DNA of 56,592 nt from Bacillota bacterium (GCA_023443925.1 JAEZSL010000172.1:1-56592); one strand, 5' to 3'; positions 1 through 11,033 are shown, counted from the stretch's first letter. Program-made: numbers and translations. Notes: a model not told the origin generated them from the sequence alone.

Positions 1-412
1 GCTATATGGTACATGGGATAATGTCCGGGTCGGTCATCCGGTTCAAAATTATCACTATTAACGATCCAATCATATATTCCATTCATTACTCTGCTGCCAT
101 CTGCGTTATCGCTGTCTTTTGATATTGCTGCGGCATATAGACCTCCTTCAAAATCCACAATTTCAAAGCCTTCCGTATCCAGATCTGTCATCCAGTCCTC
201 AAGGGCATACCACCAAACAGTACCTCCGGTTTCTGTATCGTACCACATAAAATCACGGGCAAAAAATCTATCCTTTCTTAAGGAAAACACCTTCATCCAT
301 ACTTCGTTAAAATGCATTAATAAACCATTGGGGGCAAAAAGATCTGGCTCTGTTGAGATTCCAGACGATAGCATTCTGCATTTTGGAAACTCTACGATTC
401 TTACATCGGGCC
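1..412 (-). pseudogene. Out-of-frame GyrI-like C-terminal domain of the MerR regulator, partial
   Basis: From about 412 down to the window edge the minus strand is open in a frame one base off the MerR ORF. It reads PDVRIVEFPKCRML, then FAPNGLLMHFNEVWMK and WYDTETGGTVWWYALEDWM, which resembles GyrI-like effector-binding domains of the TipAL/BmrR type. The shift falls in or near the run GGGCCTTTTT at 408-417. One base fewer there would restore a single ORF. This may be a real frameshift mutation or a homopolymer sequencing error. The domain continues beyond base 1. Confidence 0.7.
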
Positions 413-894
413 TTTTTATCAAGCTTTTCTGTAATCTCAAGCAAACGGTTCACATTTGATGCATTACCATTATAATCCACATTCACTAGCTGCTGCTCTA
501 TTTCTTTTGCTTTTTCATATAAAAGACTTATATCAGATTCTTTTCCAAAATCAGCATTTTGAATTTGAATAATAAATTCCAAAACTACTTCTCTCAGCTC
601 ATGTAAAAGAGCAACTTCATCATCAATGTCCTCCACCTTTTTATTTAAAATCTCCAATACCACTTCAGAACCTGCCGTATTAAAAATACGTTTTATGTCC
701 TTAATACTAATATTTAACTTGCGTAAGATTAAAATCTGCTCAAGCCTTTTTATAGCAGCATTATCGTACATTCTATAAGCATAATCCTCACTTCTTATAC
801 TGCTTAACAGCCCCATATCTTCATAATAACGCAGTGTTCTGGCAGAAATATCATATATTGTTGATACTTCTCGAATTTTTAATATGTTATCCAT
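307..894 (-). CDS. MerR-family regulator, 5' part of a frameshifted gene
   Basis: The N-terminal ~70 residues form a MerR winged helix-turn-helix (REVSTIYDISARTLRYYED, then a tyrosine/arginine wing and LILRKLNISIKDI). A coiled-coil dimerisation helix follows at about residues 70-130. The frame then runs into unrelated sequence and stops at 195 aa. One base out of frame, the sequence continues as a typical GyrI-like effector-binding domain, so this ORF is the front half of one longer gene. The family activates or represses promoters with long 19-bp spacers, often for drug efflux. A promoter of exactly that type lies just upstream (927-957), so autoregulation is likely. The DNA-binding half is intact; whether the truncated protein works is unknown. 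Confidence 0.8.
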   Translation of the reverse strand: MDNILKIREVSTIYDISARTLRYYEDMGLLSSIRSEDYAYRMYDNAAIKRLEQILILRKLNISIKDIKRIFNTAGSEVVLEILNKKVEDIDDEVALLHELREVVLEFIIQIQNADFGKESDISLLYEKAKEIEQQLVNVDYNGNASNVNRLLEITEKLDKKARCKNRRVSKMQNAIVWNLNRARSFCPQWFINAF

Positions 895-926
895 TCTATT
901 TCCTCACTTTCACATTAATTAGGTAC

Positions 927-957
927 ATTATAATTGCTTCCCCAACGGAAGAGTCAA
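927..957 (-). promoter_or_regulatory. MerR-type promoter with 19-bp spacer and dyad
   Basis: Reading leftwards, a -35 TTGACT (952-957) and a -10 TATAAT (927-932) are separated by 19 bp. A perfect 5-bp inverted repeat, CTTCC-N5-GGAAG (937-951), sits inside the spacer. An over-long spacer carrying a dyad is the hallmark of MerR-controlled promoters. It lies about 30 bp upstream of the MerR gene's ATG (894), so autoregulation is inferred. Confidence 0.75.
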
Positions 958-1094
958 TAGAGTTTTATCAAGCTGTTGAAACAAATGCTTGCATAGTATT
1001 ATGAATGTTTTACGTCAGTCCTCAGCAATAATTTATGTTTTGCGCCATCCTTAAGCATTATTTACTCTTGAATAATAATTACGGCATAAACTGC

Positions 1095-1973
1095 TCAATC
1101 CCTGGAAAAGATTTTTCCTCCAAAATTAAACACAAGAACGCCAAGAATAATAATAGATCCGCCAAACAGAGTCGCCCTGCTCGGAATTTCGCCAGCAATC
1201 AGAAGACCTAAAATACTTGTTAAAAAGGGAGTAACAAACATGTAGTTGCTTACCTGTGATGTTTGTTTTGCCTTCGCAAAGGCTTTTGACCATGCAACAT
1301 AGGCGATTGCGCTTGAAAATATTCCCAATACAGCAACGTAGACCAATTGGATAACCGGAGCAGATGAAACTTCTTTTACAGAAGTGGGAATAAATACAGC
1401 AAGAAATACCGTGCCAAAAAAAATGCTAAAAGCAGAGGTCTGCAACGCGGTATATACTTTTGTAAGTTTACGTTGTAGAAGGTTATAAATACTCAACGAT
1501 ACTGCCGCCAGGAATAACCAGATTAGACCTATATTGATGGAAAACACACCATCCATTAAGACTAAAACCAATACACCAGCGAATTCAATTATAATGGCTG
1601 CCCATTGAAACCTGCACAATTTCTCTTTATACACAAAACGTGCCAGCAAAGCAGTTATAACCGGAACTGTGGCAATCACAACACTACCGGTGGAGGCTGT
1701 CACCGTTTCCTGCCCTTTATTGAAAGCAATCATGTACAAGAAGAAACCAACTGCTCCGGCTGCCAAAAACCAGGGAAGATCTGCTTTATGAGGAAGTTTC
1801 ATCTTTGTTAGGACTGCAACGGCCACTAAGGTGCAAGAAGCCGCTAAATACCTTAGAAAACCTAGTGAAAATGCTGAAAAATACTGCAACGCCAGCCTGG
1901 TCAGCACATAGGCTAATGACCAAAAAATAATTGTAGTTATTGCGTAAGGATGGAAACTGTCTCGCAATTTCAT
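1095..1973 (-). CDS. EamA/DMT-family transporter
   Basis: This 292-residue polytopic protein has about ten hydrophobic segments in two homologous halves, as in EamA (drug/metabolite transporter) proteins. The first half begins with HPYAITTIIFWSLAYV and the second with IGLIWLFLAAVSLSIYNLL. Each half ends in the usual small-residue-rich helices. Members export metabolites, amino acids or toxic compounds across the cytoplasmic membrane; the substrate cannot be read from sequence. The start is supported by GTGAGG placed 7 nt before the ATG. The gene is divergent from the XRE regulator at 2341. Confidence 0.85.
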   Translation of the reverse strand: MKLRDSFHPYAITTIIFWSLAYVLTRLALQYFSAFSLGFLRYLAASCTLVAVAVLTKMKLPHKADLPWFLAAGAVGFFLYMIAFNKGQETVTASTGSVVIATVPVITALLARFVYKEKLCRFQWAAIIIEFAGVLVLVLMDGVFSINIGLIWLFLAAVSLSIYNLLQRKLTKVYTALQTSAFSIFFGTVFLAVFIPTSVKEVSSAPVIQLVYVAVLGIFSSAIAYVAWSKAFAKAKQTSQVSNYMFVTPFLTSILGLLIAGEIPSRATLFGGSIIILGVLVFNFGGKIFSRD

Positions 1974-2340
1974 ATTGTTACCTCACTTTATATTGGTTTC
2001 ATTCAGGTAATTGCAAAACACCATTGATGTATCTATATAGTTTCGCAATTTCTATATCGATTTTTATTGTAAAATCCCAGAACTATTTATTAATTAAAGC
2101 ATAAAAAACCGTTATTGAAAAGTTCTAATTATATCGAATAATTAATTGAACCGGCTAATGAAGAAGATAAAAAATGTTATTTAGCTAATCATTCCTCCGA
2201 TGTGATGCCGGAGAATTACATTACTTACGCATATTTACCGACATAAGCCTCTATTTATCTTTTTATTGGGTTTTTATAGTAATCAGAGTAAATTTATGCT
2301 AGTATAATCATTAATTTGATAAAGAAAGGTTATAAACTCT
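1974..2340. other. Divergent intergenic region with a possible gene remnant
   Basis: This 367-bp AT-rich region separates the EamA and XRE genes and must hold both promoters. No promoter stands out strongly; a TATAAT-like element lies about 35 bp before the XRE gene. At 2142-2246 (+) there is a 34-codon open stretch without a start codon, containing IEPANEEDKKCYLANHSSD and ending YITYAYLPT-stop. Its composition looks protein-like, so it may be a decayed 3' gene end, but I cannot assign a family. Confidence 0.3.
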
Positions 2341-3174
2341 ATGGATCATTCAGATCGAAGATATAAAGAATTCGGAGATTTTTTAAAGACGCGCAGGGCA
2401 AAGATATTACCCGCACAGGTTGGTCTGCCTGAAGGAACACGTCGAAGGACGCCCGGCCTGAGACGGGAGGAAGTTGCCTTTCTTTCAGGAATTGGGTTAA
2501 CGTGGTATACCTGGCTTGAACAGGGCCGGCCAATACAGGTCTCCACACAAGTACTTAACAGTTTAGCAAGAACTCTGATGCTAGACCAGCATGAAATCGC
2601 TCATCTCTACATCCTTGCTGGGCAGGCACCGCCAACACTGCTGCCCAGTTACAATGAATCTGCCAACCCGATGCTGCAGCATGTACTGGATAGCTTAGAA
2701 TATTCTCCCGCAATGATCATGGACGTCCGCTGGAATGTAATCGCATGGAATAAAGCTGCTTCAATGCTTTCATGTGATTATAGTAAAATTGATATTTATA
2801 AACGCAATTTGCTCCGAATCATGTTTACAAATGAAGAAATTAAAAAAACATTTCCTGATTGGGGTACTATGGTGCAAGGAATGGTTTCCAATTTTCGTGT
2901 TGTATACAGTAAATTTATTGATGATCCCTGGATCGAAGGATTAGTAAACGAACTAAAAAGCGAAAGTAAAGAGTTTGAATTATTGTGGTCAAAACATAAT
3001 GTCGAAGTGCGGGATAATCGAATTAAGATTATTCTTCACCCAGTTATAGGCGAATTACATTTTGAAGAAACCAGTTTTATCATTACCGAGAATACCAGTT
3101 TACAGATGAATGTGTTCACACCCCTGGATGGGACAAATACCAAAGAAAAGATACAGCAGTTTATAATGAATTGA
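2341..3174 (+). CDS. XRE-family regulator with MmyB-like ligand-binding domain
   Basis: The first ~95 residues are a helix-turn-helix domain of the MmyB type (FLKTRRAKILP, RRTPGLRREEVAFLSGIG, TWYTWLEQGR, LNSLARTLML). From about residue 110 a PAS-like ligand-binding domain follows (SPAMIMDVRWNVIAWNKAA), giving the usual 270-280 aa length. Such regulators often sit beside short-chain dehydrogenases and sense small, possibly fatty-acid-like, ligands. The convergent SDR gene at 3258-4301 fits that pairing, although regulation of it is inference. AGAAAGG lies upstream of the ATG. A shared hairpin terminator follows the stop. Confidence 0.88.
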   Translation: MDHSDRRYKEFGDFLKTRRAKILPAQVGLPEGTRRRTPGLRREEVAFLSGIGLTWYTWLEQGRPIQVSTQVLNSLARTLMLDQHEIAHLYILAGQAPPTLLPSYNESANPMLQHVLDSLEYSPAMIMDVRWNVIAWNKAASMLSCDYSKIDIYKRNLLRIMFTNEEIKKTFPDWGTMVQGMVSNFRVVYSKFIDDPWIEGLVNELKSESKEFELLWSKHNVEVRDNRIKIILHPVIGELHFEETSFIITENTSLQMNVFTPLDGTNTKEKIQQFIMN

Positions 3175-3206
3175 ATTTAAGATAAATCTCTCTAGAGTAT
3201 ACAATT

Positions 3207-3249
3207 CCGGACAAGCAGACTTTTACTATGAGAAAGCATGCTTGTCCGG
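3207..3249. terminator. Hairpin terminator between convergent genes
   Basis: CCGGACAAGC (3207-3216) and GCTTGTCCGG (3240-3249) form a perfect 10-bp stem, extended by one A-T pair. The hairpin sits between the stop of the XRE gene and the stop of the convergent SDR gene. Flanking T/A runs are short, so it is probably a modest bidirectional terminator. Confidence 0.6.
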
Positions 3250-3257
3250 TTAAACTA

Positions 3258-4301
3258 TTACAGTATGTTTTTTTCAATAATTGATTTTGCCGCTGCAATG
3301 ATTGTTTGTTCAACACTATACTCTGGTGTCCAGTGCAATACTCTTCGAGCGTTAGCGCTGCTCATTTTACGATTTACCCCTAAATCAGCTGCTGCATCCC
3401 GGGCCAAAGAGTGAAACGGTGCCGCTAACTTTAAGATAAAACTAGGAATTGTCCGGTTCGGTATTTTTTTAGCTGCTTCACCAAGTTGATTTTTTATAAT
3501 CATCCCTACCTGTTTCATTGCTAAGGACTGCTCGTTTGAAATAATAAAACGTTCTCCTGCGGCGTTAGGTATTTCTAATGCCAATATATGAGCTTTCGCT
3601 AAATCACGCACATCAACAATTGGCATATAAAAATCCAAAAATCCCGGTAAATGACCAGATAACATCATTGTTATTAATTCATTACTTCCTGTAGCTTTCC
3701 TGCCTAAAACCGGACCTATAACTGCTACCGGTAAAATAGTTGCCAATTCCAAAGCTCCCCCCTCCCTTTTAATGAAGTCCCAGGCACTTTTTTCTGCAAT
3801 GGTTTTGCTTTTATAATAGGCATTCAGCTTAGAGTCAGAGGAAAGATTACTCCAATCTTTTTCCGTAAATACATAATCATTTTTAGCTGCTGTATAACCC
3901 ATACCGGCGGCCCCAAAAGCAGAGGTCATAACGACTCTTTTCACACCGGCATTTTTAGCTGCCCGCAAAACACGTAAGGCACCTTCTTTAGCCGGGATAA
4001 TCAGATCGTTTTCATCTTTTGGCATAGTAGTCGGAAATGGAGATGCGACATGCAGGATATATTTTGCATTTGCTGTTGCTGCATCCCAGCCTGCATCTTT
4101 TGATAAATCCGCTTCATAAAATTGTAATTGCATATCCGCCGATTGTCCGAGTTCTCTTAAGGCCCCACGAACTTCCTCCTCCCGTTTAAGCGAACGAACT
4201 GTTGTGCGGACAGAATAACCCTGCCTGAGCAATTGATCCATAATATAAGCTGCGATATAACCTGATCCTCCGGTAACAAGTACGGTTTCATTTTTTCCCA
4301 T
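3258..4301 (-). CDS. Extended short-chain dehydrogenase/reductase (dihydroflavonol-4-reductase/cinnamoyl-CoA reductase-like)
   Basis: The 347-residue protein has an N-terminal Rossmann fold with the nucleotide-binding motif VTGGSGYIAAYI (about residues 8-19). An arginine-rich stretch after strand 2 (TTVRSLKREEE) suggests NADP preference. The active-site pair YxxxK appears as YYKSK near residue 162, preceded by MTSAFGA. It matches the extended SDR/NAD-dependent epimerase family that reduces carbonyl substrates; the substrate is unknown. GAAAGGG lies upstream of the ATG. Confidence 0.85.
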   Translation of the reverse strand: MGKNETVLVTGGSGYIAAYIMDQLLRQGYSVRTTVRSLKREEEVRGALRELGQSADMQLQFYEADLSKDAGWDAATANAKYILHVASPFPTTMPKDENDLIIPAKEGALRVLRAAKNAGVKRVVMTSAFGAAGMGYTAAKNDYVFTEKDWSNLSSDSKLNAYYKSKTIAEKSAWDFIKREGGALELATILPVAVIGPVLGRKATGSNELITMMLSGHLPGFLDFYMPIVDVRDLAKAHILALEIPNAAGERFIISNEQSLAMKQVGMIIKNQLGEAAKKIPNRTIPSFILKLAAPFHSLARDAAADLGVNRKMSSANARRVLHWTPEYSVEQTIIAAAKSIIEKNIL

Positions 4302-4474
4302 GTTTTCCCTTTCTATTTACTAATAATTGTTTTATTGATAAGCTCAGTATATCAGGTTAATAAAATAGAAAAAGGAGCCTAATTATACTAGTATTAAAAC
4401 TACCACTTTAGTAAAAAGGATTATGCTTTTTTAGTAACTTTGTACTCTTGCTTTAAAGATAATAGTGTAAATAG

Positions 4475-4519
4475 AAGGCTAAGACCAAAGCACATCGAAA
4501 CTCACCCGATCTTAGCCTT
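4475..4519 (+). terminator. Orphan hairpin upstream of the MgtC-like remnant
   Basis: AAGGCTAAGA (4475-4484) and TCTTAGCCTT (4510-4519) form a perfect 10-bp stem followed by TCATTTTATA. No intact plus-strand gene lies immediately upstream. It may be the terminator of a lost gene, or a leader element of the decayed MgtC-like gene behind it. Confidence 0.4.
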
Positions 4520-4537
4520 TCATTTTATAATCTCTAG

Positions 4538-4825
4538 AATTATTATCTTATTTATGTTTGGATATTAATTAAGTGGGTTAACAGCCGTTTCAGCAGTGCC
4601 AGGTTCGTTGAACTTGAAAGCACAAAAGACTTTCATATTCTGCTAAAAAATATTAAAATGAATAATATAAATTTAGCTGATCTGGAGGTCAACCGAATTG
4701 GCAAGATCAATGATTTAGGGCCAGCGGTACTTATTACTTTACATTTATCCAAGAAACAACCCCATTCAGAAATTGTACAGATTTTAAGTATGACAGAAGG
4801 CGTGCTTTATTTAGAAGAAATATAA
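4538..4825 (+). pseudogene. MgtC/SapB-family protein remnant, C-terminal end only
   Basis: The plus strand is open from 4538 to a TAA at 4825. It starts with the tail of a hydrophobic helix (YYLIYVWILIKWVN), then gives FVELESTKDFHILLKNI, NLADLEVNRIGKINDLGP, LHLSKKQPHSEIVQIL and ends EGVLYLEEI. That is the order of the cytoplasmic ACT-like C-terminal domain of MgtC/SapB membrane proteins. No start codon with an RBS and no N-terminal membrane domain can be found, since stop codons precede it. I therefore call it a 5'-deleted remnant. Family assignment is by pattern only. Confidence 0.55.
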
Positions 4826-4926
4826 AAAAGTGATACATAAATCGAAACCTATTTTAAGAAGTAATGGTGTTTCGTTATTACCTTGTTAGAAATTCAAAAC
4901 TATAAAAACAAAAAAGGAGATTATCA

Positions 4927-6123
4927 ATGATAAAGAATGACAGTAAAATATTAGAATGCGTCTTTTCTTATAAAGGCGGTAATAAAAGCAGCCGCTTTGA
5001 CTGTAACAATAGCTGCTTTATGTATCTCATAGACAATACAACAAAACAGGAATACGAGGAATACCTTACGTATCTGACCTCTGAAGGTTTCACTCTTTAT
5101 GACAGCCATCAAATCAGGGATAATTACTTTTCCACATATATCAGTGATACCCTTTTACTGCAAGTGTATTTTACAACAAACGACCATACCACCAGAATCG
5201 TTGCTGACCCCAATACTAACCTATATAAAAGAGAACAGGATGCAGCCTGTGTTAACTTTGGTGATACTACACTGTACCAGATGGAACTGGATTATAGAAC
5301 CATTGACTGCGGCATGTGCTATGTCACCCAATGTGCAGACGGAAGCTTCTTTATTATTGACAGCGCTCATATGAATTCAACCAATGACCATATACGTCTG
5401 CATGATTTGCTTCGCAGGCTTACTCCTGAGAATCAGAAAATAATCATTTCCGGCTGGTTCTTCAGCCATGCTCATCAGGATCATATTGTTAAGTTTATGG
5501 ATTTTGTACGATCAGACTTTAATGACTATATAATTGAAGGCCTTTACTATAACTTCCCTGCCCTTACCATTCCGGGCTCTGAGCGATGGTCGGATTCAGA
5601 CAAACAGACTATGAGAGAATTTAATGATCTGGTAGAAAATCATCCGGAAGTACCCGTTGTTAAATTACATACCGGGCAAAAATTCTTTGTCCGTAACCTG
5701 AAATTTGAAGTACTTTCAACACATGAGGATATATATCCGGGCAGACTCGGTAATTTTAACGATTCCTCAACTATCCTTATGATGACGGTTGCTGATTGCA
5801 AAACATTATTTCTCGGCGATGCAAATGTTACAGAATGCACGATAGTTGTAGCCCGCTATGGAGCCTATGTAAAATCGGATATTATCCAGGTTGCCCATCA
5901 CGGTTATAACCACTCCAATGTTGGAATCTATTTTTGTGCTGCTGCCAAAGTAGCTCTATATCCTACCAGACAAGATAAATTTGAAGAAAACCAGTTTACA
6001 GAAGCAAATAAGAGAGCCATTGAATTCAGCGAAGAAATATATATTGCCGGTAATGGTACCGCAGCACTGAAACTTCCTTATAACCCTCATACCGCAATCG
6101 TATTCCCAAAAGAGGTGAACTAA
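4927..6123 (+). CDS. MBL-fold metallohydrolase (ComEC-like beta-lactamase domain)
   Basis: The protein has 398 residues. The first ~110 residues are an uncharacterised alpha/beta region. A metallo-beta-lactamase domain follows with the zinc motif SHAHQDH near residue 180, then LFLGDAN (about 297) and VAHHGYNHSN (about 320). The late H-H-G-x-x-H-S pattern is typical of the MBL domain found in ComEC/Rec2-type hydrolases. No signal peptide or membrane segment is visible, so it is probably cytosolic. AAAGGAGA stands 7 nt before the ATG. A strong terminator follows. The substrate (phosphodiester, lactone or other) cannot be told. Confidence 0.75.
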   Translation: MIKNDSKILECVFSYKGGNKSSRFDCNNSCFMYLIDNTTKQEYEEYLTYLTSEGFTLYDSHQIRDNYFSTYISDTLLLQVYFTTNDHTTRIVADPNTNLYKREQDAACVNFGDTTLYQMELDYRTIDCGMCYVTQCADGSFFIIDSAHMNSTNDHIRLHDLLRRLTPENQKIIISGWFFSHAHQDHIVKFMDFVRSDFNDYIIEGLYYNFPALTIPGSERWSDSDKQTMREFNDLVENHPEVPVVKLHTGQKFFVRNLKFEVLSTHEDIYPGRLGNFNDSSTILMMTVADCKTLFLGDANVTECTIVVARYGAYVKSDIIQVAHHGYNHSNVGIYFCAAAKVALYPTRQDKFEENQFTEANKRAIEFSEEIYIAGNGTAALKLPYNPHTAIVFPKEVN

Positions 6124-6144
6124 CTGGGATATCTTAAGGTAAGG

Positions 6145-6193
6145 GGGCAGCTGCAAGAATTTTGTAACAAGTTCTTCTTGCAGCTGCCCTTTA
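6145..6193. terminator. Strong hairpin terminator
   Basis: GGGCAGCTGCAAGAA (6145-6159) pairs perfectly with TTCTTGCAGCTGCCC (6175-6189), a 15-bp stem with a 15-nt loop followed by TTTAAA. It lies just after the MBL-hydrolase stop and before the 3' end of the convergent gdhA, so it can serve both strands. Confidence 0.85.
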
Positions 6194-6296
6194 AATACCA
6201 TCTTTTATCGTAATATGACTTAATATTCTCTCTGTCTAAATAGAATCCGCTAAATTCTCTAATGAAAGCATATTTGTCCACAAAGGGGTTTAAGTA

Positions 6297-8102
<1,806 letters not shown>

Positions 8103-10652
8103 TTATCTGCATAACAGCTTTTGTGTTACGATATCAGAATAGATCTCCATGCCACCGGTTTTCGCAATATGGATTACATCTGAAAACTGTTTGCTTTCAG
8201 GTATTATAGTGGTTAACATATTCTCCTCTTTCAGAATGCGGTCAGGGTTAAATATTACCTCTTTCTGTTCATCAAAAATGGCCACATAAAAAATCCCGGC
8301 TTCAACTATATCCTGAAAAAAATGACTTCCATAGGATAACTCAGGCATAAATCCTGCTTTTCTCGAGGAATACTCACAAAGGACCGTCATATTACACATT
8401 TCGGTAAAATGCACCGGTATACCTAACGACGGTGTTGTACTTCCCCATCTGCCCGGACCTGCCAGCATAACATTTTTACCTTTCAATTCTTTGTTTATCA
8501 GGCCAATCTGTCTGGCTACCGCATATTTCCCCTGCTCATTTAACTCCAGATATCTGTTTCCCGGAATAAATACAACAAAATCTATCGACAGGCGTACACT
8601 GCCACCCATAAAGTTTCCTTTTCCGGAGAAAAAGCAATCCTTATCACAAGTCAGCTCCGGTATTTTTACCGTATTACCAAGGCCTTTAGTTTGTAAGGGG
8701 CGGCATTGCAAAAGATTGATTTTATAAAGATTGTCCTTGTTTAAATTCGCTGTGAATTCAATGTCAACAGGGTAATCATATGCTTTGGACAATAACGCCA
8801 GCATCTCTCTCATTACGGAGGTGATCTTTGTATCGGTGAACAATTTTTTGAAATCTAAAAGATAAGGAGGGTTACTATTCATGTATCCCAGTTCCCGCAT
8901 ATGGGCCGCTGTTCTATAGTCCGGAGTCATAAACAGCTTCTTATCCGTTTTTAAATCTAGCAATTGGATTTCATCCAAGTCCCTGGTTACTAATTCATTA
9001 TCCGTAAAGGAAAGTATATCTGCTTTATGCTGGGAGAATTTAATCTGATCTTCATAGTTTATCGGGGGATTGCGCAAAGGATCATCCAAACATACCACCT
9101 TCACATAGTCACCATCCGTCCTGTCAACTGCCCTTGTACCAAGTCCAAACACCAGGCGAAGCATCCCTGCATTCATATCAATACTCTCATCCCAGACATA
9201 AAGATTAGAAGAATTTCCGACACCGGCAATATGCGGGAAAAAGTATTCTCCATACTGATCGCCTGAGACACGCTGAACTAATATCGCCATTTGTTCGTCC
9301 AGCCAGGAGAGTCCCCTGTTCATCCTGTAATTAAGTGCATCCTCATCCATTGTACTTGCATAAACAGTACGAACGGCCTGTTCAAAAGCTTCATACCGGT
9401 CTTCGGGCGTACCTTGATTCACACAGAAAACACTTTCATATTTCCCTGCAAATGCATTTCCAAAATTATCTTCCAGCAAAGAGCTGGAACGTATAATAAT
9501 GGGAGACTGTCCGAAATATTCAAGTATTTGTACAAACTGTTCCTGAATATCCTTAGGAAACTCTCCGTGTAAAAGCTTCTCTCCCAGTTCGGATGCGTAC
9601 TTATAATAGCCGTCCTCCGTCTTTTGCTTTGCCCGAAGTCTCCACCAGCCGTTTTGTACAATATAGGTGTAAAAAACATCCGACCCGATATAGAAGGAAT
9701 CATGGGGTTCTAATAATGGTGTAAAACGGTCTTTTCCTTCCATCTCCAGAATTTTTCTGGCCAAAAGCATACCTACACTCTTACCTCCAATAAAGCCGGT
9801 ACCAACTTCTCTGGAGGCTATCACAAGAATATCTTTTAAAGTGAAATACCGGTCACACAACTCAAACATTCTGGAAGCACTGCCGATGAGCATATACATA
9901 AGACGCTTCTTCGCTTCTTCCTGCTGCCCGGGTGAAAAGTCCAGTATTTTTCTAGCTTCGTTAAAAATGATATTCCAATAATCCAGCCGATTTTCACCGC
10001 GGTGAATGTTGGTGAACAATTCAGAAGCGTCAGAACTGGCTGTGATGCAGACAGCCTCCTGACCTTGAAGCAAATGCGGAAAAAACATGGTAGGCGAATA
10101 GCGCTGCCACACCTTCAGCGGATGTATATAGGTTTTATTATTTACCTGGTATATATCAAGCAGTAGTTGGGTTGTTTCACGGATACCTGCAATTGTGTTA
10201 TAGGTATGAAAGTTTCGTTTGATTGCAAAATACGCTACCGTATCCAGCTCATACAAATATGGACAGGTGGCCTTAAAGAAATTACCAATCATTAAATCGG
10301 AATGCCAGTATTCTAATAAGTCAGTCAGACAATCAAAAACATACAGAACCCTTTTGCCCTCTTCTTTAATCAGATTATATATTTCTGTAGCAAAACTTTC
10401 AAACCCTTTACCCGCGTCAATATGATAAACCTTAACCTCCTGACTTTCATCCAGCAGTTGTTCATGGCTGCCAAAACGGATGTAAACCAGTCTCATATGC
10501 TCCGCTTTTGCCTTTTTTGCATAATGGTTTACCATATTCTTATAGTCCGAAACGGAGTCTGCCTGCCAGACTACATTATCTCCAAGACGAAGGTTATCAA
10601 TGACCTGATCCAAACCTTCTAACCCGGTACTTACTTTGTTATGCAAATTCAT
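8103..10652 (-). CDS. KaiC-like/PEP-pyruvate-binding domain fusion protein
   Basis: The first ~250 residues resemble a RecA/KaiC-type ATPase fold (TGLEGLDQVIDNLRLGDNVVW, later LYVFDCLTDLLEYW), but no intact Walker A GKT/S is visible. From about residue 280 comes an N-terminal PEP synthase/PPDK ATP-grasp domain: GGKSVGMLLARK, PIIIRSSSLLEDNFGNAFAGKYES and LQCRPLQ. The mobile phosphohistidine domain and the PEP/pyruvate TIM barrel of true PpsA/PpdK are missing, so it cannot be a complete synthase. I chose the ATG at 10652, 4 nt after GGGGTG, over an upstream TTG at 10676. Its biological role is not known to me. Confidence 0.75.
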   Translation of the reverse strand: MNLHNKVSTGLEGLDQVIDNLRLGDNVVWQADSVSDYKNMVNHYAKKAKAEHMRLVYIRFGSHEQLLDESQEVKVYHIDAGKGFESFATEIYNLIKEEGKRVLYVFDCLTDLLEYWHSDLMIGNFFKATCPYLYELDTVAYFAIKRNFHTYNTIAGIRETTQLLLDIYQVNNKTYIHPLKVWQRYSPTMFFPHLLQGQEAVCITASSDASELFTNIHRGENRLDYWNIIFNEARKILDFSPGQQEEAKKRLMYMLIGSASRMFELCDRYFTLKDILVIASREVGTGFIGGKSVGMLLARKILEMEGKDRFTPLLEPHDSFYIGSDVFYTYIVQNGWWRLRAKQKTEDGYYKYASELGEKLLHGEFPKDIQEQFVQILEYFGQSPIIIRSSSLLEDNFGNAFAGKYESVFCVNQGTPEDRYEAFEQAVRTVYASTMDEDALNYRMNRGLSWLDEQMAILVQRVSGDQYGEYFFPHIAGVGNSSNLYVWDESIDMNAGMLRLVFGLGTRAVDRTDGDYVKVVCLDDPLRNPPINYEDQIKFSQHKADILSFTDNELVTRDLDEIQLLDLKTDKKLFMTPDYRTAAHMRELGYMNSNPPYLLDFKKLFTDTKITSVMREMLALLSKAYDYPVDIEFTANLNKDNLYKINLLQCRPLQTKGLGNTVKIPELTCDKDCFFSGKGNFMGGSVRLSIDFVVFIPGNRYLELNEQGKYAVARQIGLINKELKGKNVMLAGPGRWGSTTPSLGIPVHFTEMCNMTVLCEYSSRKAGFMPELSYGSHFFQDIVEAGIFYVAIFDEQKEVIFNPDRILKEENMLTTIIPESKQFSDVIHIAKTGGMEIYSDIVTQKLLCR

Positions 10653-11033
10653 AGTACACCCCATTCCAACCTTCAATAATTTATCATTTTGAGTTAACTT
10701 TGCATCTTACCTATCAAATGCCTTAACCGATTCATCCCATATATATAAGAGGTCTATCCAGATACTTCCGGCTAAAGACCAAGTAAAATGTTCCCGGCAT
10801 TATCTAGTGCATTTTCAAGAAGTCAATTACAATTATTTATAATAATTATATTCACTAATGTATTGGAATTCAAGGTGATATATATGGTGATGCCACGCAT
10901 TTATTATATATGTTTACGCCATGCATCTATCGGCATTGTCTCATTTCGTTGCTCCTGACCTCGATGTACTTTATTTCTGCCTCCTTTTGCATGTCTCCAT
11001 CGCTAAGTCCAAACCTCTTATTTTCAGCTGTCT
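10653..11033 (-). promoter_or_regulatory. Upstream region of the PEP-binding gene with a candidate promoter
   Basis: On the minus strand, TTGACT (10821-10826) and GATAAT (10799-10804) are 16 bp apart and would give a leader of about 140 nt. The rest of this ~380-bp stretch is AT-rich and also contains the 3' flank of the GH38-like gene. I see no convincing terminator or gene there. Confidence 0.45.

Noticed and set aside
8103..10652. Calling this gene ppsA or ppdK
   Set aside because: Only the ATP-grasp PEP/pyruvate-binding domain is present; the phosphohistidine and TIM-barrel domains are missing.
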